A stretch of DNA of 57,520 bases from Rhodospirillaceae bacterium (lineage in GTDB: Bacteria; Pseudomonadota; Alphaproteobacteria; SHVP01). Made by a program: the position numbers and the translations under genes. The stretch covers positions 1 through 57,520 of the forward strand of contig PBKD01000001.1 in the NCBI GenBank assembly GCA_002722055.1, given 5' to 3'. Positions 23,374 to 33,275 of this stretch are shown piece by piece. The notes beneath the pieces were generated by a model. That model made no database searches. It had not been told where the DNA came from and was given only the letters and a program-made list of their open reading frames with translations. How positions within the stretch are numbered: the stretch's first letter is position 1; each line of letters opens with the position of its first letter.

Positions 23374-24924
23374 TTAATCAGTAAATCTGGGGAAAATTCC
23401 AGTTGGCTTAGGAAGTTGAGTACCAGGTTTTAAACTTAAAAAATTATTTAACTCATTGAAACTTCTATTGTTATTTTCAACCGCTAACTGATCAAGAATT
23501 AATGAACAGCTACTAGGCATAAATGGTTGTAGCATAATTGTTAAATACTTTATACTACATGCAAGCAAATATAAAATTGTTTCCATTCTTTTATTATTAT
23601 TATTTTTTAATTTCCATGGTGCTTGTTCATCGATATATTGATTTGCAGATGAAATACAAGACCATATTTCGATTAAGACATTATGAAATTCTAAATTATC
23701 AAAAATTAATTTATCACATGATTTGTTAAGTGATTTAAACTTATTAATGTATTTTTGATCTAATTCGTTTAGTTCAAAATATTCAGGAATTTGTGATGAA
23801 CAGTTTTTATTTATAAATGACAGTACTCTTTGAGATAAATTACCATAATCATTAGCTAAATCATTATTTATTCTTTGAGTTATTTGAGTATGAGAAAAAT
23901 TACCATCTTGTCCGAATGGCACTTCTCTAAGTAAAAAATATCTTAATTGATCTAAACCATATTTTTCAACTAAGTCTTTAGGTGATAAAACATTACCCAA
24001 TGATTTAGACATCTTACTTCCATTAATATTAAGAAAACCATGACAGAATATAGTTTTAGGAGGTTCTAAACCTGCAGACATTAAAAATGCTGGCCAATAT
24101 ACTGCATGAAATCTAACTATATCTTTTCCTATAACGTGGAAATCTGCTGGCCAAAAACATTTAAATTTCTTATCTGATATATCAGGGTAATTAATTGCTG
24201 TAAGATAATTAGTTAATGCATCTAACCACACATACATTACATGTTTATTATCATTTGGGACTTTAATACCCCATTTTAATCTTTGCCTAGAAATTGATAA
24301 ATCATTTAGCCCTTGTTTAACGAAGTTTATTACTTCATTTCTTCTAGATTTTGGTTTAATAAAATCTGGATTTTCTTTATAAAATTCCAATAATTTATTA
24401 GTCCATTTTGAAAGTTTAAAAAAATAACTTGGCTCTTCCAACCATTCTAATTTATCACCAGATGGACCTAATTTAGTTTTATTAGGACCATCAATTATTT
24501 CATCTTCATTTATAAAAGTCTCATCTACTATAGAATACCAGCCTTCATATTTATCTATATATATTTCATTATTTTCAACCAGTTTATTCCATAAGGCTTT
24601 TGATGCAATATGATGACTTTCTGAGCTAGTTCGGATAAAATAATCATTGGAAATATTTAAGTAATTTGTCATATCCTCAAAGTGATCTGAATTAATTTTA
24701 GTAAATTCTTGAGGACTTAAACCTTCTTTATTTGCAGATCTTTCATTTTTTTCTCCATGTTCATCAGTTCCAGTTAGAAAAAAAGTATTAACACCGGAAA
24801 GTCTTTTATATCTAGCAAGAACATCGCAAGCTATTGCTTCATAAGCATGCCCAAGGTGAGGTTTCCCATTAACATACGAAATTGCAGTTGTAACAAAAAA
24901 ACTATTCATATTATCATTACTCAT
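23374..24924 (-). CDS. metG: Methionyl-tRNA synthetase
   Basis: 516 residues from the ATG at 24924. An upstream frame extension overlaps holB and is not family sequence. Class I signatures: HLGHAYE (HIGH) near residue 20 and KMSKSLGN (KMSKS) near 305. FLTGTDEHGEK and FHGFLNINGSK (read as CHGFLNINGSK) are also typical. The protein ends after the anticodon-binding helices without a C-terminal dimer domain. It lacks an obvious four-Cys zinc knuckle, as in the short alphaproteobacterial type. It starts 7 bases after the end of holB. Confidence 0.95.
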   Translation of the reverse strand: MSNDNMNSFFVTTAISYVNGKPHLGHAYEAIACDVLARYKRLSGVNTFFLTGTDEHGEKNERSANKEGLSPQEFTKINSDHFEDMTNYLNISNDYFIRTSSESHHIASKALWNKLVENNEIYIDKYEGWYSIVDETFINEDEIIDGPNKTKLGPSGDKLEWLEEPSYFFKLSKWTNKLLEFYKENPDFIKPKSRRNEVINFVKQGLNDLSISRQRLKWGIKVPNDNKHVMYVWLDALTNYLTAINYPDISDKKFKCFWPADFHVIGKDIVRFHAVYWPAFLMSAGLEPPKTIFCHGFLNINGSKMSKSLGNVLSPKDLVEKYGLDQLRYFLLREVPFGQDGNFSHTQITQRINNDLANDYGNLSQRVLSFINKNCSSQIPEYFELNELDQKYINKFKSLNKSCDKLIFDNLEFHNVLIEIWSCISSANQYIDEQAPWKLKNNNNKRMETILYLLACSIKYLTIMLQPFMPSSCSLILDQLAVENNNRSFNELNNFLSLKPGTQLPKPTGIFPRFTD

Positions 24925-24931
24925 AAAAAAA

Positions 24932-26038
24932 TTAGTAATCGTTAAAACATTTTGAAAATTCGCTAAATATCTCAATTATTATACTTTTATTATTAAGATT
25001 AAATATTTGACTTTTGTCAATCGTATCTTTTAATTTAGTCCAACAATTTATAATTTGAATAACATTATTTTCATTAATTTCTATATTATTAAATAATTCT
25101 ATTTCTTCTTTAAAATAATTTATATTTGAGTTTTTAATGTTATATATATTTAATACCCCCCTATGTATAAATTCATTTACTAAATTTAAAAATAAATAAA
25201 ATGTCTTATTATTTTTTTTGTTATTAATAATAATGTTTAATTTATTAATTTCATCAAGATCTAAAGAAGGCATTTTGCTAAATAAATTGATAATTTTCTT
25301 ATATATTTCTAACCCATTTTGATCTATAATTTCTAAACAATACCCTGGGCTATTAGAAGATAAAATACTTAAAAAATCTATTTCATTTTTACTAATAGAT
25401 GGTTTTATTTTATTTATTACTTTGATAAAATTTTCAAACTTAAGGGAATTTAAATTATATTTGACACATCTAGATTTAATAGTTTTTAGCAATGTACTTG
25501 GTTTATGTGATATTAATATAATTAAACTGTTTAATGGGGGCTCTTCTAATAATTTTAATAATGCATTAGAGGCATTTTTGTTTAAATTATCAGATGAATC
25601 AATTATTGCAATTCTCCATGAGTCATTTAATGATTTTTTTTCAAAAAAGGATTTTAAACTCCTTATATCATCAATGCTTATTTCTGTTTTTTTGTTGTCT
25701 TCATCATCGTGAAATACTTCTTGGATTACATAAAGATTATTATTTATACACATTGATACTTCTTTGAATATTTGAGAATCTTTTTGAATATTTAAATCAT
25801 TTTGGTATATGTCTTCTTCACCAAACATAACCTGGTGATTAATTTCATTAATCTTAAAAGATTTATCTAAAATAAAACGGGAAATTTTATATGCAAGTGT
25901 TGACTTACCTATACCTTTTTGACCTGACAAAATAATGGCATGTGGTATTTTATTCTTTAACCATAAATCTACAAAATTTTTCTCTAATTTTTCATGTCCA
26001 TATAGATTTTGATGATTATAAGGTTGTAATGTTTCCAT
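24932..26038 (-). CDS. holB: DNA polymerase III subunit delta' (HolB)
   Basis: 368 residues. The clamp-loader AAA+ N-terminal domain has LSGQKGIGKSTLAYKI (Walker A) and IIDSSDNLNKNASNALLKLL with EEPPLNSLIILIS (Walker B/sensor 1 region, SRC motif at IKSRCVKYN). The C-terminal part is degenerate and very Asn/Ile-rich, reflecting the base composition. It acts in the gamma-complex that loads the beta clamp. It lies between tmk (19-base gap) and metG. Confidence 0.88.
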   Translation of the reverse strand: METLQPYNHQNLYGHEKLEKNFVDLWLKNKIPHAIILSGQKGIGKSTLAYKISRFILDKSFKINEINHQVMFGEEDIYQNDLNIQKDSQIFKEVSMCINNNLYVIQEVFHDDEDNKKTEISIDDIRSLKSFFEKKSLNDSWRIAIIDSSDNLNKNASNALLKLLEEPPLNSLIILISHKPSTLLKTIKSRCVKYNLNSLKFENFIKVINKIKPSISKNEIDFLSILSSNSPGYCLEIIDQNGLEIYKKIINLFSKMPSLDLDEINKLNIIINNKKNNKTFYLFLNLVNEFIHRGVLNIYNIKNSNINYFKEEIELFNNIEINENNVIQIINCWTKLKDTIDKSQIFNLNNKSIIIEIFSEFSKCFNDY

Positions 26039-26057
26039 ATCATAATTTAAATTTTAA

Positions 26058-26690
26058 CTAATTAATAAAAAATTTATTTAAAACTATTTTAAATATATCT
26101 TCAGAAATTTCATTTTTATTTAAATTTGCATTAATAATTTTATATTTTTTTTCGTCTGTATTTGCAATTTTTAAAAATGATTCTCTAATTTTATAATGAA
26201 AAGAAATATCCATTTGTTCATATCTATTTTCATTATTATTTCTCTTTTTAGCTCTTTTTAACCCTATTTCAGGCGATAAATCTAAAATAAAAGTTAAATC
26301 AGGAATGTATTCACCTACAGTTAATTTATTTAAATTTCTAATTACTTCTAGATCTAATCCATGTGCATAACCTTGGTAAACTAAAGTAGAATCAGTAAAT
26401 CTATCACATAAAACCCACTTTCCTACATCTAAAGATGGTTTAATAAGTTTTTCAATATGCTCTTTACGAGAGGAAGAGTTTAAAAATAATTCAGATAAAG
26501 GTGTTAAATCATTTTTACCACCACTCACAAGTAATTCTCTTATTTTTTCACCAACATATGTTCCCCCAGGTTCTCGTGTTTTTAATACATCGATACCTTT
26601 GTTCTTTAGTTTAGCTAAAAGAACATCAATTTGAGTGCTCTTTCCACTACCCTCGCCCCCTTCAAAAGTTATAAATTTTCCCTTTTTCAT
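26058..26690 (-). CDS. tmk: Thymidylate kinase
   Basis: 210 residues. The P-loop is FEGGEGSGKSTQ, the DR(Y/F) motif is CDRFTDSTLVYQGYA and the LID region follows LDLSPEIGLKRAKKRN. It phosphorylates dTMP to dTDP. It is part of the conserved cell-wall/replication string, 11 bases after the carboxypeptidase gene. Confidence 0.95.
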   Translation of the reverse strand: MKKGKFITFEGGEGSGKSTQIDVLLAKLKNKGIDVLKTREPGGTYVGEKIRELLVSGGKNDLTPLSELFLNSSSRKEHIEKLIKPSLDVGKWVLCDRFTDSTLVYQGYAHGLDLEVIRNLNKLTVGEYIPDLTFILDLSPEIGLKRAKKRNNNENRYEQMDISFHYKIRESFLKIANTDEKKYKIINANLNKNEISEDIFKIVLNKFFIN

Positions 26691-26701
26691 AATGATAAAT
26701 A

Positions 26702-27853
26702 TTAATTTATTATACTTTCTCCAAACAATAGATATTCTAATTTTGTTTTTAATTTCCCTATAAAAGTCAGTTGTTCAATTGAAACATTTGAATATAACGG
26801 TTTCTCTATTACCTCTCCCTTATCTAAATAAATTTTTAATGTTGCTAGTTTTGTATCTTTTTTTATAGGAGCTTTTATGGGACCTTTATAATTTATTTTT
26901 AATTTGAGATTTCTATATTGTTTATTATTAAGTGTTAAAAGTAATTTTTTGTTTAAAACTAATGGAACAGTTTCTTTATTACCTAACCAGACAGGAATAT
27001 CGAAAACAATATCATTTTTATCAAATAATTCATAATTTTTAAATTCTCTAAATGACCAATCAATTAATCTCTCTGCTTCATTAGAACGATCTTTAGAACT
27101 TTTTAAACCATTTACTACAATTATAACTCTTCTTCCATTTCTTAAAGCACTACCTACTAAACCATAACCTGATTCTTCTGTATGCCCAGTTTTCAAACCA
27201 TCAGATCCTAAGTTTTTATATAATAGTGGATTTCTATTACCTTGTTTAATATCATTATATGTAAAGTTTTTTTCAGAGTAATATTTCATAAATTCTGGGA
27301 AATTTTTATACAAGCTTATAGCTAACAAACTTAAATCTTTAGCAGTTGTAACATGTTCAGGGTCTGGCCACCCAGTCGAATTTCTAAAGTTTGTATTATT
27401 CATTCCTAAAGTTCTTGCGAACCTATTCATTTCCATAGAAAATAACTCTTCACTTCCAAAAAGCCCTTCTGCAAGAACTATACTTGCATCATTCCCAGAT
27501 TGGATTATCATTCCTCTTAGTAAATCCTCTACAGAAACTCTTTTGCCTATTTCTACAAACATTTTAGACCCACCTTTTTTCCAAGCTTTTTCACTTACTC
27601 TGAAAGTATCTTCTAAAGAAATTTTATTAGATGATAAATGGGAAAAAACAACATATGCAGTCATCAATTTACTCATTGATGCAGGAAACATCAATTCTTC
27701 TGAGTTCTTATTTAATAAAATTTTATTTGTTTGATAATCCAATACGATAGCATATTTTGCCAATGTTTCAATTTGGTTATTGGCATAAGAATATGATGAA
27801 ATTACTAAATTTAATTTAATTAAAACTAAAAATAAAAATAATTTTTTATACAT
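26702..27853 (-). CDS. D-alanyl-D-alanine carboxypeptidase (PBP5/6-like)
   Basis: 383 residues from the ATG at 27853, preceded by AAGGTG; a longer frame would overlap rlpA. A signal peptide (KLFLFLVLIKLNLVISSYSY) is seen. Active-site motifs: SMSK (S-x-x-K), SGN (S-x-N) in IIQSGNDASIVLAEG, and KTG in GLKTGHTEESGYG. A C-terminal PBP5_C-like domain is followed by a short membrane-anchor-like end. It trims pentapeptides in the periplasm. Confidence 0.93.
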   Translation of the reverse strand: MYKKLFLFLVLIKLNLVISSYSYANNQIETLAKYAIVLDYQTNKILLNKNSEELMFPASMSKLMTAYVVFSHLSSNKISLEDTFRVSEKAWKKGGSKMFVEIGKRVSVEDLLRGMIIQSGNDASIVLAEGLFGSEELFSMEMNRFARTLGMNNTNFRNSTGWPDPEHVTTAKDLSLLAISLYKNFPEFMKYYSEKNFTYNDIKQGNRNPLLYKNLGSDGLKTGHTEESGYGLVGSALRNGRRVIIVVNGLKSSKDRSNEAERLIDWSFREFKNYELFDKNDIVFDIPVWLGNKETVPLVLNKKLLLTLNNKQYRNLKLKINYKGPIKAPIKKDTKLATLKIYLDKGEVIEKPLYSNVSIEQLTFIGKLKTKLEYLLFGESIIN

Positions 27854-27875
27854 ATATAAACACCTTGCTCTTAAA

Positions 27876-28814
27876 CTAATCAATAATTATCTTAGCTTTA
27901 ATAAACCCGTTTTGAATAACCTCTTCAAGTTTCATATCTGCTAATTCGATATTTTTTATAGGACCCATCCTAACTCTAAAAAACTCTTTTTCATTATGAA
28001 TTATAGAAGTTATTTTTGTTTCACCAAATGGAGTTAATTTTGCTGATAATTTATTAGCATTATTATAAAGAATAAATGAACCAAATTGTATATATATATC
28101 CGCTGACTCTATTGGTTCTAATGCTATAATAGGAGTATTTTTATTATCTTTTAATGAATTAGATTTTTCATTAATTGGCTTTGATGTAACAACCTTTATA
28201 GGGGCAGCAATAACTTGATCTTTTTCCTCCTTTGTAGTGTTGGGCTTTTTAGAAATAAAACTCTCACTAGTGTCACCTATAACTTTTACTCTTACTTTGG
28301 CTAAACCTTGTTTTTGAAAACCAAGAAGTTGTGCCCCTCTCTTTGACATATCAATTATTCTATTATTAACAAAAGGACCTCTATCATTAACTCTTACAAC
28401 AATAGATCTGCCGTTATCTAAGTTGATAACCTGAACATAAGTTGGCATTGGTAAGGTTTTATGGGCAGCAGTTAATGCATTCATATTATAAATTTCACCA
28501 TTAGCTGTCCTCTTACCATGAAAGTCTTTGCCATACCAAGATGCAATACCTGTCTTATCATAATTTAAATCTAATTTTGGAACATACCTAACACCTTTAA
28601 TTATATATGGTTTACCAATTTTATATACTCCTCCAGGCCCTAAATCTTTACCATCTACAATTGGTTTCTCTATTTCTTTTTGTGCTTTTTTAATTACATC
28701 TACAGCTAATTGTGTGGTTGAACATGATGATAATATAAACAAAATAAATAAAATTAAATAAATTGAAATAATTTTAAAAGAAAATATAATTTTATAATTT
28801 ATTTCATAAATCAT
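27876..28814 (-). CDS. rlpA: RlpA-type septal-ring lipoprotein (DPBB + SPOR)
   Basis: 312 residues. A lipoprotein signal is seen (FILFILSSCSTTQ, Cys about 31). The double-psi beta-barrel domain carries TGIASWYGKDFHGKRTANGE, MNALTAAHKTLPMPTYVQV and VVRVNDRGPFVNNRIIDMSK, with the catalytic His/Asp positions kept. A C-terminal SPOR-like domain begins around IYIQFGSF. RlpA cleaves or binds denuded glycan at the septum. The start overlaps the mltB stop by four bases. Confidence 0.9.
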   Translation of the reverse strand: MIYEINYKIIFSFKIISIYLILFILFILSSCSTTQLAVDVIKKAQKEIEKPIVDGKDLGPGGVYKIGKPYIIKGVRYVPKLDLNYDKTGIASWYGKDFHGKRTANGEIYNMNALTAAHKTLPMPTYVQVINLDNGRSIVVRVNDRGPFVNNRIIDMSKRGAQLLGFQKQGLAKVRVKVIGDTSESFISKKPNTTKEEKDQVIAAPIKVVTSKPINEKSNSLKDNKNTPIIALEPIESADIYIQFGSFILYNNANKLSAKLTPFGETKITSIIHNEKEFFRVRMGPIKNIELADMKLEEVIQNGFIKAKIIID

Positions 28815-29809
28815 TTTGCGGCTATCTTATCCGATAAAATTCCCACACTAAGGGCAAAATAGTTAGATCTATTCCATTTAAGCAATGTATCAAAATTATC
28901 ATAAACAAGAAAAACTTTGAAATTATTTTTATCGGGTTTAATTAACCTTCCCTTTAAATTTATATTAGGAAGATCGTTACCATTTTTCTTTCTAATACCT
29001 AATAACTGCCATTCTGATAATAATTTTTCTTTTTTATTATTAATTAAAGATAAATCAAAATTTTTAGGTAGAACAACTTCCCTACCCCAAGTTTTTGAAT
29101 CATCCCAGCCTGATTTATTTAAATAATTACTTGCAGATGCAAAAATATCCTTTTTATTTGTCCAAATATCTGTTTTTCCATCATTATCAAAATCTAACGC
29201 AAAATTTAAAAAACTTGAAGGCATAAACTGGGGTTGTCCCATTGCTCCTGCCCAAGAACCATTCATTTTTTCATATGAAATATGACCTTCATCAATAATT
29301 TTCAAAGCATTTAATAATTCTTTTCTAAAATACTTTGCTCTTCTTCCTTCAAAAGCAAGCGTAGCTAAAGCATCTATGACTTTAAAACCTCCAGTAAGTC
29401 TTCCAAAGTCAGTCTCAATCCCCCAAAGTGCAACAATAAATCTTGGCTGAACACCTAATTTTTCAGAAACTTTGTTTAAAATAATTTTATTTTCTTCAAA
29501 AAGTTTTTTACCTTTATTTACTCTTTTATTAGATACAACTCTGTTCAAATAATCTTCAAAACTTAATTTAAATTCTGGTTGATTTCTATCAAGCTCAATA
29601 ACTCTTTTAATAACTTGTATTTTAGGAATAATTGAATTAATTGTATTTGAACTTATACCAGATGATATTGCTTCAGCCTTAAATTCAACTAACCAACTAT
29701 CCCATTTTTTTAGATCTATATATATTTCTTTACTATATGAATTACTTATATATATAAAAAATATAAAATTAAAAAATATAAATATATTTAAAAAATTTTT
29801 TTTATACAT
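28811..29809 (-). CDS. mltB: Membrane-bound lytic murein transglycosylase B (GH103)
   Basis: 332 residues. An N-terminal hydrophobic signal (IFIFFNFIFFIYISNSYS) is seen. GH103 motifs: RFIVALWGIETDFGRLTGGF with the catalytic Glu, ALATLAFEGRRAKYFRKELL and GSWAGAMGQPQFMPSSFLNF. The C-terminal peptidoglycan-binding part is short. It cleaves the glycan chain with 1,6-anhydro product formation. It is coupled to rlpA. Confidence 0.93.
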   Translation of the reverse strand: MYKKNFLNIFIFFNFIFFIYISNSYSKEIYIDLKKWDSWLVEFKAEAISSGISSNTINSIIPKIQVIKRVIELDRNQPEFKLSFEDYLNRVVSNKRVNKGKKLFEENKIILNKVSEKLGVQPRFIVALWGIETDFGRLTGGFKVIDALATLAFEGRRAKYFRKELLNALKIIDEGHISYEKMNGSWAGAMGQPQFMPSSFLNFALDFDNDGKTDIWTNKKDIFASASNYLNKSGWDDSKTWGREVVLPKNFDLSLINNKKEKLLSEWQLLGIRKKNGNDLPNINLKGRLIKPDKNNFKVFLVYDNFDTLLKWNRSNYFALSVGILSDKIAAK

Positions 29810-29820
29810 ATTTAAAATTC

Positions 29821-30600
29821 CTATGGATTCGGTAAAAAACTATCAGTTCTATTAAGTATTTTATAAAAAATTAATCCAATCCATTCATATGTTACAATGT
29901 TTAATGATGTTAAACCAGATAAAAAATTTTTATTTATAGTAAAAAAATTACTTTTTTTATTTGTTATATAATCAACACTGAAAGGAATAACATTCCAACC
30001 TATTTTCCTAAAAGTACCTATTGCTCGAGGCATTGTTATAGCTGATGTAATTAATACCCATCTCTGATCAGTGTTAGGTCTAATTAATTCATATGAAAAC
30101 TTTGCATTTTCGTAGGTATTTCTTGATTTACTTTCAAAGACTATTTGATTCATATCCATCCCTAATTCTTCAAAAAAATTTCTAGCAACATCAGATTCAT
30201 TTATATTATTATATAATTTTCCAGCACCTGAAAAAACTAATTTAGATTCTGGGTATTTTTTTGACAGTATATAAAAATATAAAAGCCTTTCTGAAGAACT
30301 ATTTAAAGATATTTGATTTCTAACTGATGAATTAAGTACTTTTTCTGATCCTCCTAAAACAATAATCCCGTATGGTTTTTGAAGTATTTTATTTTTAAAT
30401 CGATTTTCTAAAGGTAAGGCTAAATAATTCCCAATAGGAAAAATGCTGGAAAGTGTTAATAAAATAATTCCTGTGTATAAAAATTTTAAACCAATTTTTT
30501 TATATTTAAATAAATAGATTATTGAACCTAAAATTATTATCAATATGATACTATTTACTGGTTGAAAAATAATCCAAAATATATTTTTTAAAACTATCAT
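29821..30600 (-). CDS. YdcF/ElyC-family (DUF218) membrane protein
   Basis: 259 residues. Two N-terminal membrane spans are followed by the DUF218 fold: PYGIIVLGGSEK, SKLVFSGAGKLY, ESDVARNFFEELGMD, FESKSRNTYENAKFS and WVLITSAITMPRAIGTFRK. Homologues such as ElyC affect envelope polysaccharide/lipid-carrier metabolism. The cell-wall gene context supports an envelope role. Confidence 0.88.
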   Translation of the reverse strand: MIVLKNIFWIIFQPVNSIILIIILGSIIYLFKYKKIGLKFLYTGIILLTLSSIFPIGNYLALPLENRFKNKILQKPYGIIVLGGSEKVLNSSVRNQISLNSSSERLLYFYILSKKYPESKLVFSGAGKLYNNINESDVARNFFEELGMDMNQIVFESKSRNTYENAKFSYELIRPNTDQRWVLITSAITMPRAIGTFRKIGWNVIPFSVDYITNKKSNFFTINKNFLSGLTSLNIVTYEWIGLIFYKILNRTDSFLPNP

Positions 30601-30615
30601 ATCATAAAAAAATAA

Positions 30616-31488
30616 TTATTTTTTTAATATAAGTATATTTCCAAAAATTAAGAATAATGATCCAATAATTGATAAATTTGTCCATTGATAATTTTCAAAC
30701 AAAAATGACAGAAACAAAGCAACTAACGGAGCAGCAACCCAAGCATAAGCAGCTTTTCGGGAACCAATTTTTTTTATCAATGATAAGTAGGCCCAAAAGG
30801 CTATAGTTGTACAAAAAATTACTAAATAAAAAAGAGAGTATATAAATTCACCAGAAAACTCAAAACTAATTTTTTGGCCCCTGAAAATTGCTAATATTGC
30901 AGAAATTATGCATCCATAAATCATACCCCATGCACTGGTTTGAATGATTTCACCACCATTTTTTTGATACCACTCTGATAGAGTATTACCAAAAGAAGCA
31001 ATTATTGCTGCAAAAAAAGATAGAAAAAAACCAAAAAATACTAAAGTACTATTTTGGATATTTGATATTTCAGGTAAAAAAATAAAAATTATTCCTAATA
31101 TACCAAAAAAGGAACCAATAATTACAGGAATTTCAAATTTATTTTTTAGAAATATTTTGGATAAAATTACATTCATAATTAATATAGATGAAAAACCCAC
31201 AGCCGTTAATCCGCTTTTAATAATACTAATTGAATAATATACAGCTATAAAATGCAAAGAAAATAATAGAATGCCTAATAAAATATATACGGTATGATCT
31301 TTTAATGAAAAAGAAATTTTCTTTTTGAATAATATAGAAATTAGAAAGAATATAAGACTTGTAAAGAAAAATCTATAAAAAACAGACCACTCAATTGATA
31401 CAACATTAATTTGATATGTTGTAAAAAAAAATGCTGAACCCCAAGCAGTAATAGTAATAAAATATAAAAATATAATACTAATTGACAT
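30616..31488 (-). CDS. EamA/DMT-family transporter
   Basis: 290 residues with about ten membrane spans in two EamA repeats (TAWGSAFFFTTYQI in the first, ISTAFWAYLS-like and AAPLVALFLSFLFE in the second). The ATG at 31488 is preferred over 31506 because MSISIIFLYF starts the first span. It probably exports a small metabolite. It follows the isochorismatase-type gene on the same strand. Confidence 0.85.
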   Translation of the reverse strand: MSISIIFLYFITITAWGSAFFFTTYQINVVSIEWSVFYRFFFTSLIFFLISILFKKKISFSLKDHTVYILLGILLFSLHFIAVYYSISIIKSGLTAVGFSSILIMNVILSKIFLKNKFEIPVIIGSFFGILGIIFIFLPEISNIQNSTLVFFGFFLSFFAAIIASFGNTLSEWYQKNGGEIIQTSAWGMIYGCIISAILAIFRGQKISFEFSGEFIYSLFYLVIFCTTIAFWAYLSLIKKIGSRKAAYAWVAAPLVALFLSFLFENYQWTNLSIIGSLFLIFGNILILKK

Positions 31489-31508
31489 AAAAAAACCAAT
31501 ATACAAGA

Positions 31509-32252
31509 CTAATTATTATTATCATCACCTAATGGAAGTTTAAAAAGATTATCTTCAAGATCATTTAAGTATTTTATTACTTCATTACTTTCAATAACGT
31601 CTGCATATTTTGCATTTAAATCACAAAGATTAATAGCATGAGAAGACTCAGACCTATCAAAACAACAATCTTCAACAATACATATTTTATAATTTGCCGA
31701 AAAACCATCTATTGCTGTAGCTCTTACGCAACCAGATGTTGTGGTTCCGAATATCAATAAAGTATCTGCGCCAAATAAATTAAGAAAAGATTGTAAATTA
31801 GTACCATAAAATCCACTAGGTTTAAGTTTTTTTATAATTATATCCTTAGATTGAGGTTTAATATCTTCTAAAATATCATTTGGGTCAAATTTATGATTTT
31901 TATTTATTTTTTCTCCTGAAGTTCTTTTGTTCTTCCATGCCCATGAACCCCTATCCCATTTATCATTTCTTACTTCGCCAGTTGTATAAATTATAGGAAT
32001 TTTTTTTTCTCTACATTTTGTAATCAAATTTATTATTTTTGGAATACAGTTCCAACCAACCTCTCCACATGAGTTCGGCCATTCTTCTATTGATTCAAGA
32101 ATAGGTCTGGGTTTATCACCTAAAAAGTTATAATTTATATCAATTACTAATAGTACAGGCCTTTTTCCAAAACCAGCTTTAACCCCATAACCTGATTTTT
32201 CAAAAACTTCTTTATCTTGTTTTGTTAGAAAATTATCCCAAACTCTTTTCAT
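31509..32252 (-). CDS. Isochorismatase-family amidohydrolase (N-carbamoylsarcosine amidase-like)
   Basis: 247 residues from MKRVWDNFLT at 32252, the usual start of this subgroup. The catalytic triad of the family is visible: Asp in VLLVIDINYNFLG, Lys in IIIKKLKPSGFYGT, Cys in GTTTSGCVRATAIDG. Closest in layout to N-carbamoylsarcosine amidase and related carbamoyl hydrolases. It is divergent from the PhyH gene, with which it may share a promoter region. Confidence 0.85.
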   Translation of the reverse strand: MKRVWDNFLTKQDKEVFEKSGYGVKAGFGKRPVLLVIDINYNFLGDKPRPILESIEEWPNSCGEVGWNCIPKIINLITKCREKKIPIIYTTGEVRNDKWDRGSWAWKNKRTSGEKINKNHKFDPNDILEDIKPQSKDIIIKKLKPSGFYGTNLQSFLNLFGADTLLIFGTTTSGCVRATAIDGFSANYKICIVEDCCFDRSESSHAINLCDLNAKYADVIESNEVIKYLNDLEDNLFKLPLGDDNNN

Positions 32253-32311
32253 ATTATACAACTTTCTAATTTTTTGTTGTTTGATAAATTAATTTTATAT
32301 ATGTTTTTAAA

Positions 32312-33163
32312 ATGAAAAAATATATTAACAAAAAAAATATTGAGAATTTTGAAAACTCTGGCTTTTTCGTTTTTGACAAATATTTTGACGAAGATATATG
32401 TCATAAACTTATAAATCAAGCTAATTATTTAGTTAGTTCTATAAACGTAAAAACAAGATCCTTATTTTTAGCTCATGAAGGATCCGTTAATCAAGATGAT
32501 TATTTTATGGAGTCATCTGAAAAAATTCATGTTTTTTTTGAAGAAGATGCTTTTGATTTAAATGGTGATTTAAAACAGGATATATTACTTTCTGTTAATA
32601 AAATAGGTCATGCACTTCATGAATTAGATCCAATATTTAGAGAATTTTCAACAGGACATAATTTACATAATATTGCACATAAATTTGGAAAAATTGAAAA
32701 ACCGATAGCAGTACAAAGTATGTATATTTTTAAACAACCTAAAATTGGAGGTGAAGTGACTTACCATCAGGACTCAACTTATATATACACAAAACCATCA
32801 AGTGTCATGGGCTTCTGGTGGGCTTTGGAGGATGCAACAATAGATAACGGCTGTTTATGGGTTTTGCCTGGAGGCCATAAAAAATACCCACTTAAATCAA
32901 AATTTGTAAGAAATCCCTCAGGTGGAATGGAATATGAAGTATTTAATAAAGAACCATGGCCTAAAGAAGATTTTATTCCTTTAGAGGTTCCCAAGGGTAC
33001 GCTAGTACTTTTAGATGGCCTCTTACCTCATGGTAGTAACCATAATTTTTCAAAAATTTCAAGACATGCATACTCCTTACATGTAATTGACGGGTTTCTC
33101 CCCTATTCTCGCCAAAATTGGCTTCAAAGAAGTCCAAAAATGCCATTTAAAGGGCTAATTTAA
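32312..33163 (+). CDS. Phytanoyl-CoA dioxygenase (PhyH) family protein
   Basis: 283 residues. The Fe(II)/2-oxoglutarate facial triad is visible: His and Asp in VTYHQDSTYIYTKP, distal His in GLLPHGSNHNFSKISRHAYSLH, with Arg binding 2-oxoglutarate in that last stretch. WWALEDATIDNGCLWVLPGG is a characteristic middle motif. It hydroxylates a small organic substrate that cannot be deduced. No visible operon partner. Confidence 0.9.
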   Translation: MKKYINKKNIENFENSGFFVFDKYFDEDICHKLINQANYLVSSINVKTRSLFLAHEGSVNQDDYFMESSEKIHVFFEEDAFDLNGDLKQDILLSVNKIGHALHELDPIFREFSTGHNLHNIAHKFGKIEKPIAVQSMYIFKQPKIGGEVTYHQDSTYIYTKPSSVMGFWWALEDATIDNGCLWVLPGGHKKYPLKSKFVRNPSGGMEYEVFNKEPWPKEDFIPLEVPKGTLVLLDGLLPHGSNHNFSKISRHAYSLHVIDGFLPYSRQNWLQRSPKMPFKGLI

Positions 33164-33275
33164 TTTCAACTTTTGTTTTTTATCTCTTTAGAAATTTTTA
33201 TTTATGAAGTATTTTTATTTTTATAAATCATTAATAATAATGTTTAACATATATTTTAAAGGGGAGTTATAGAAA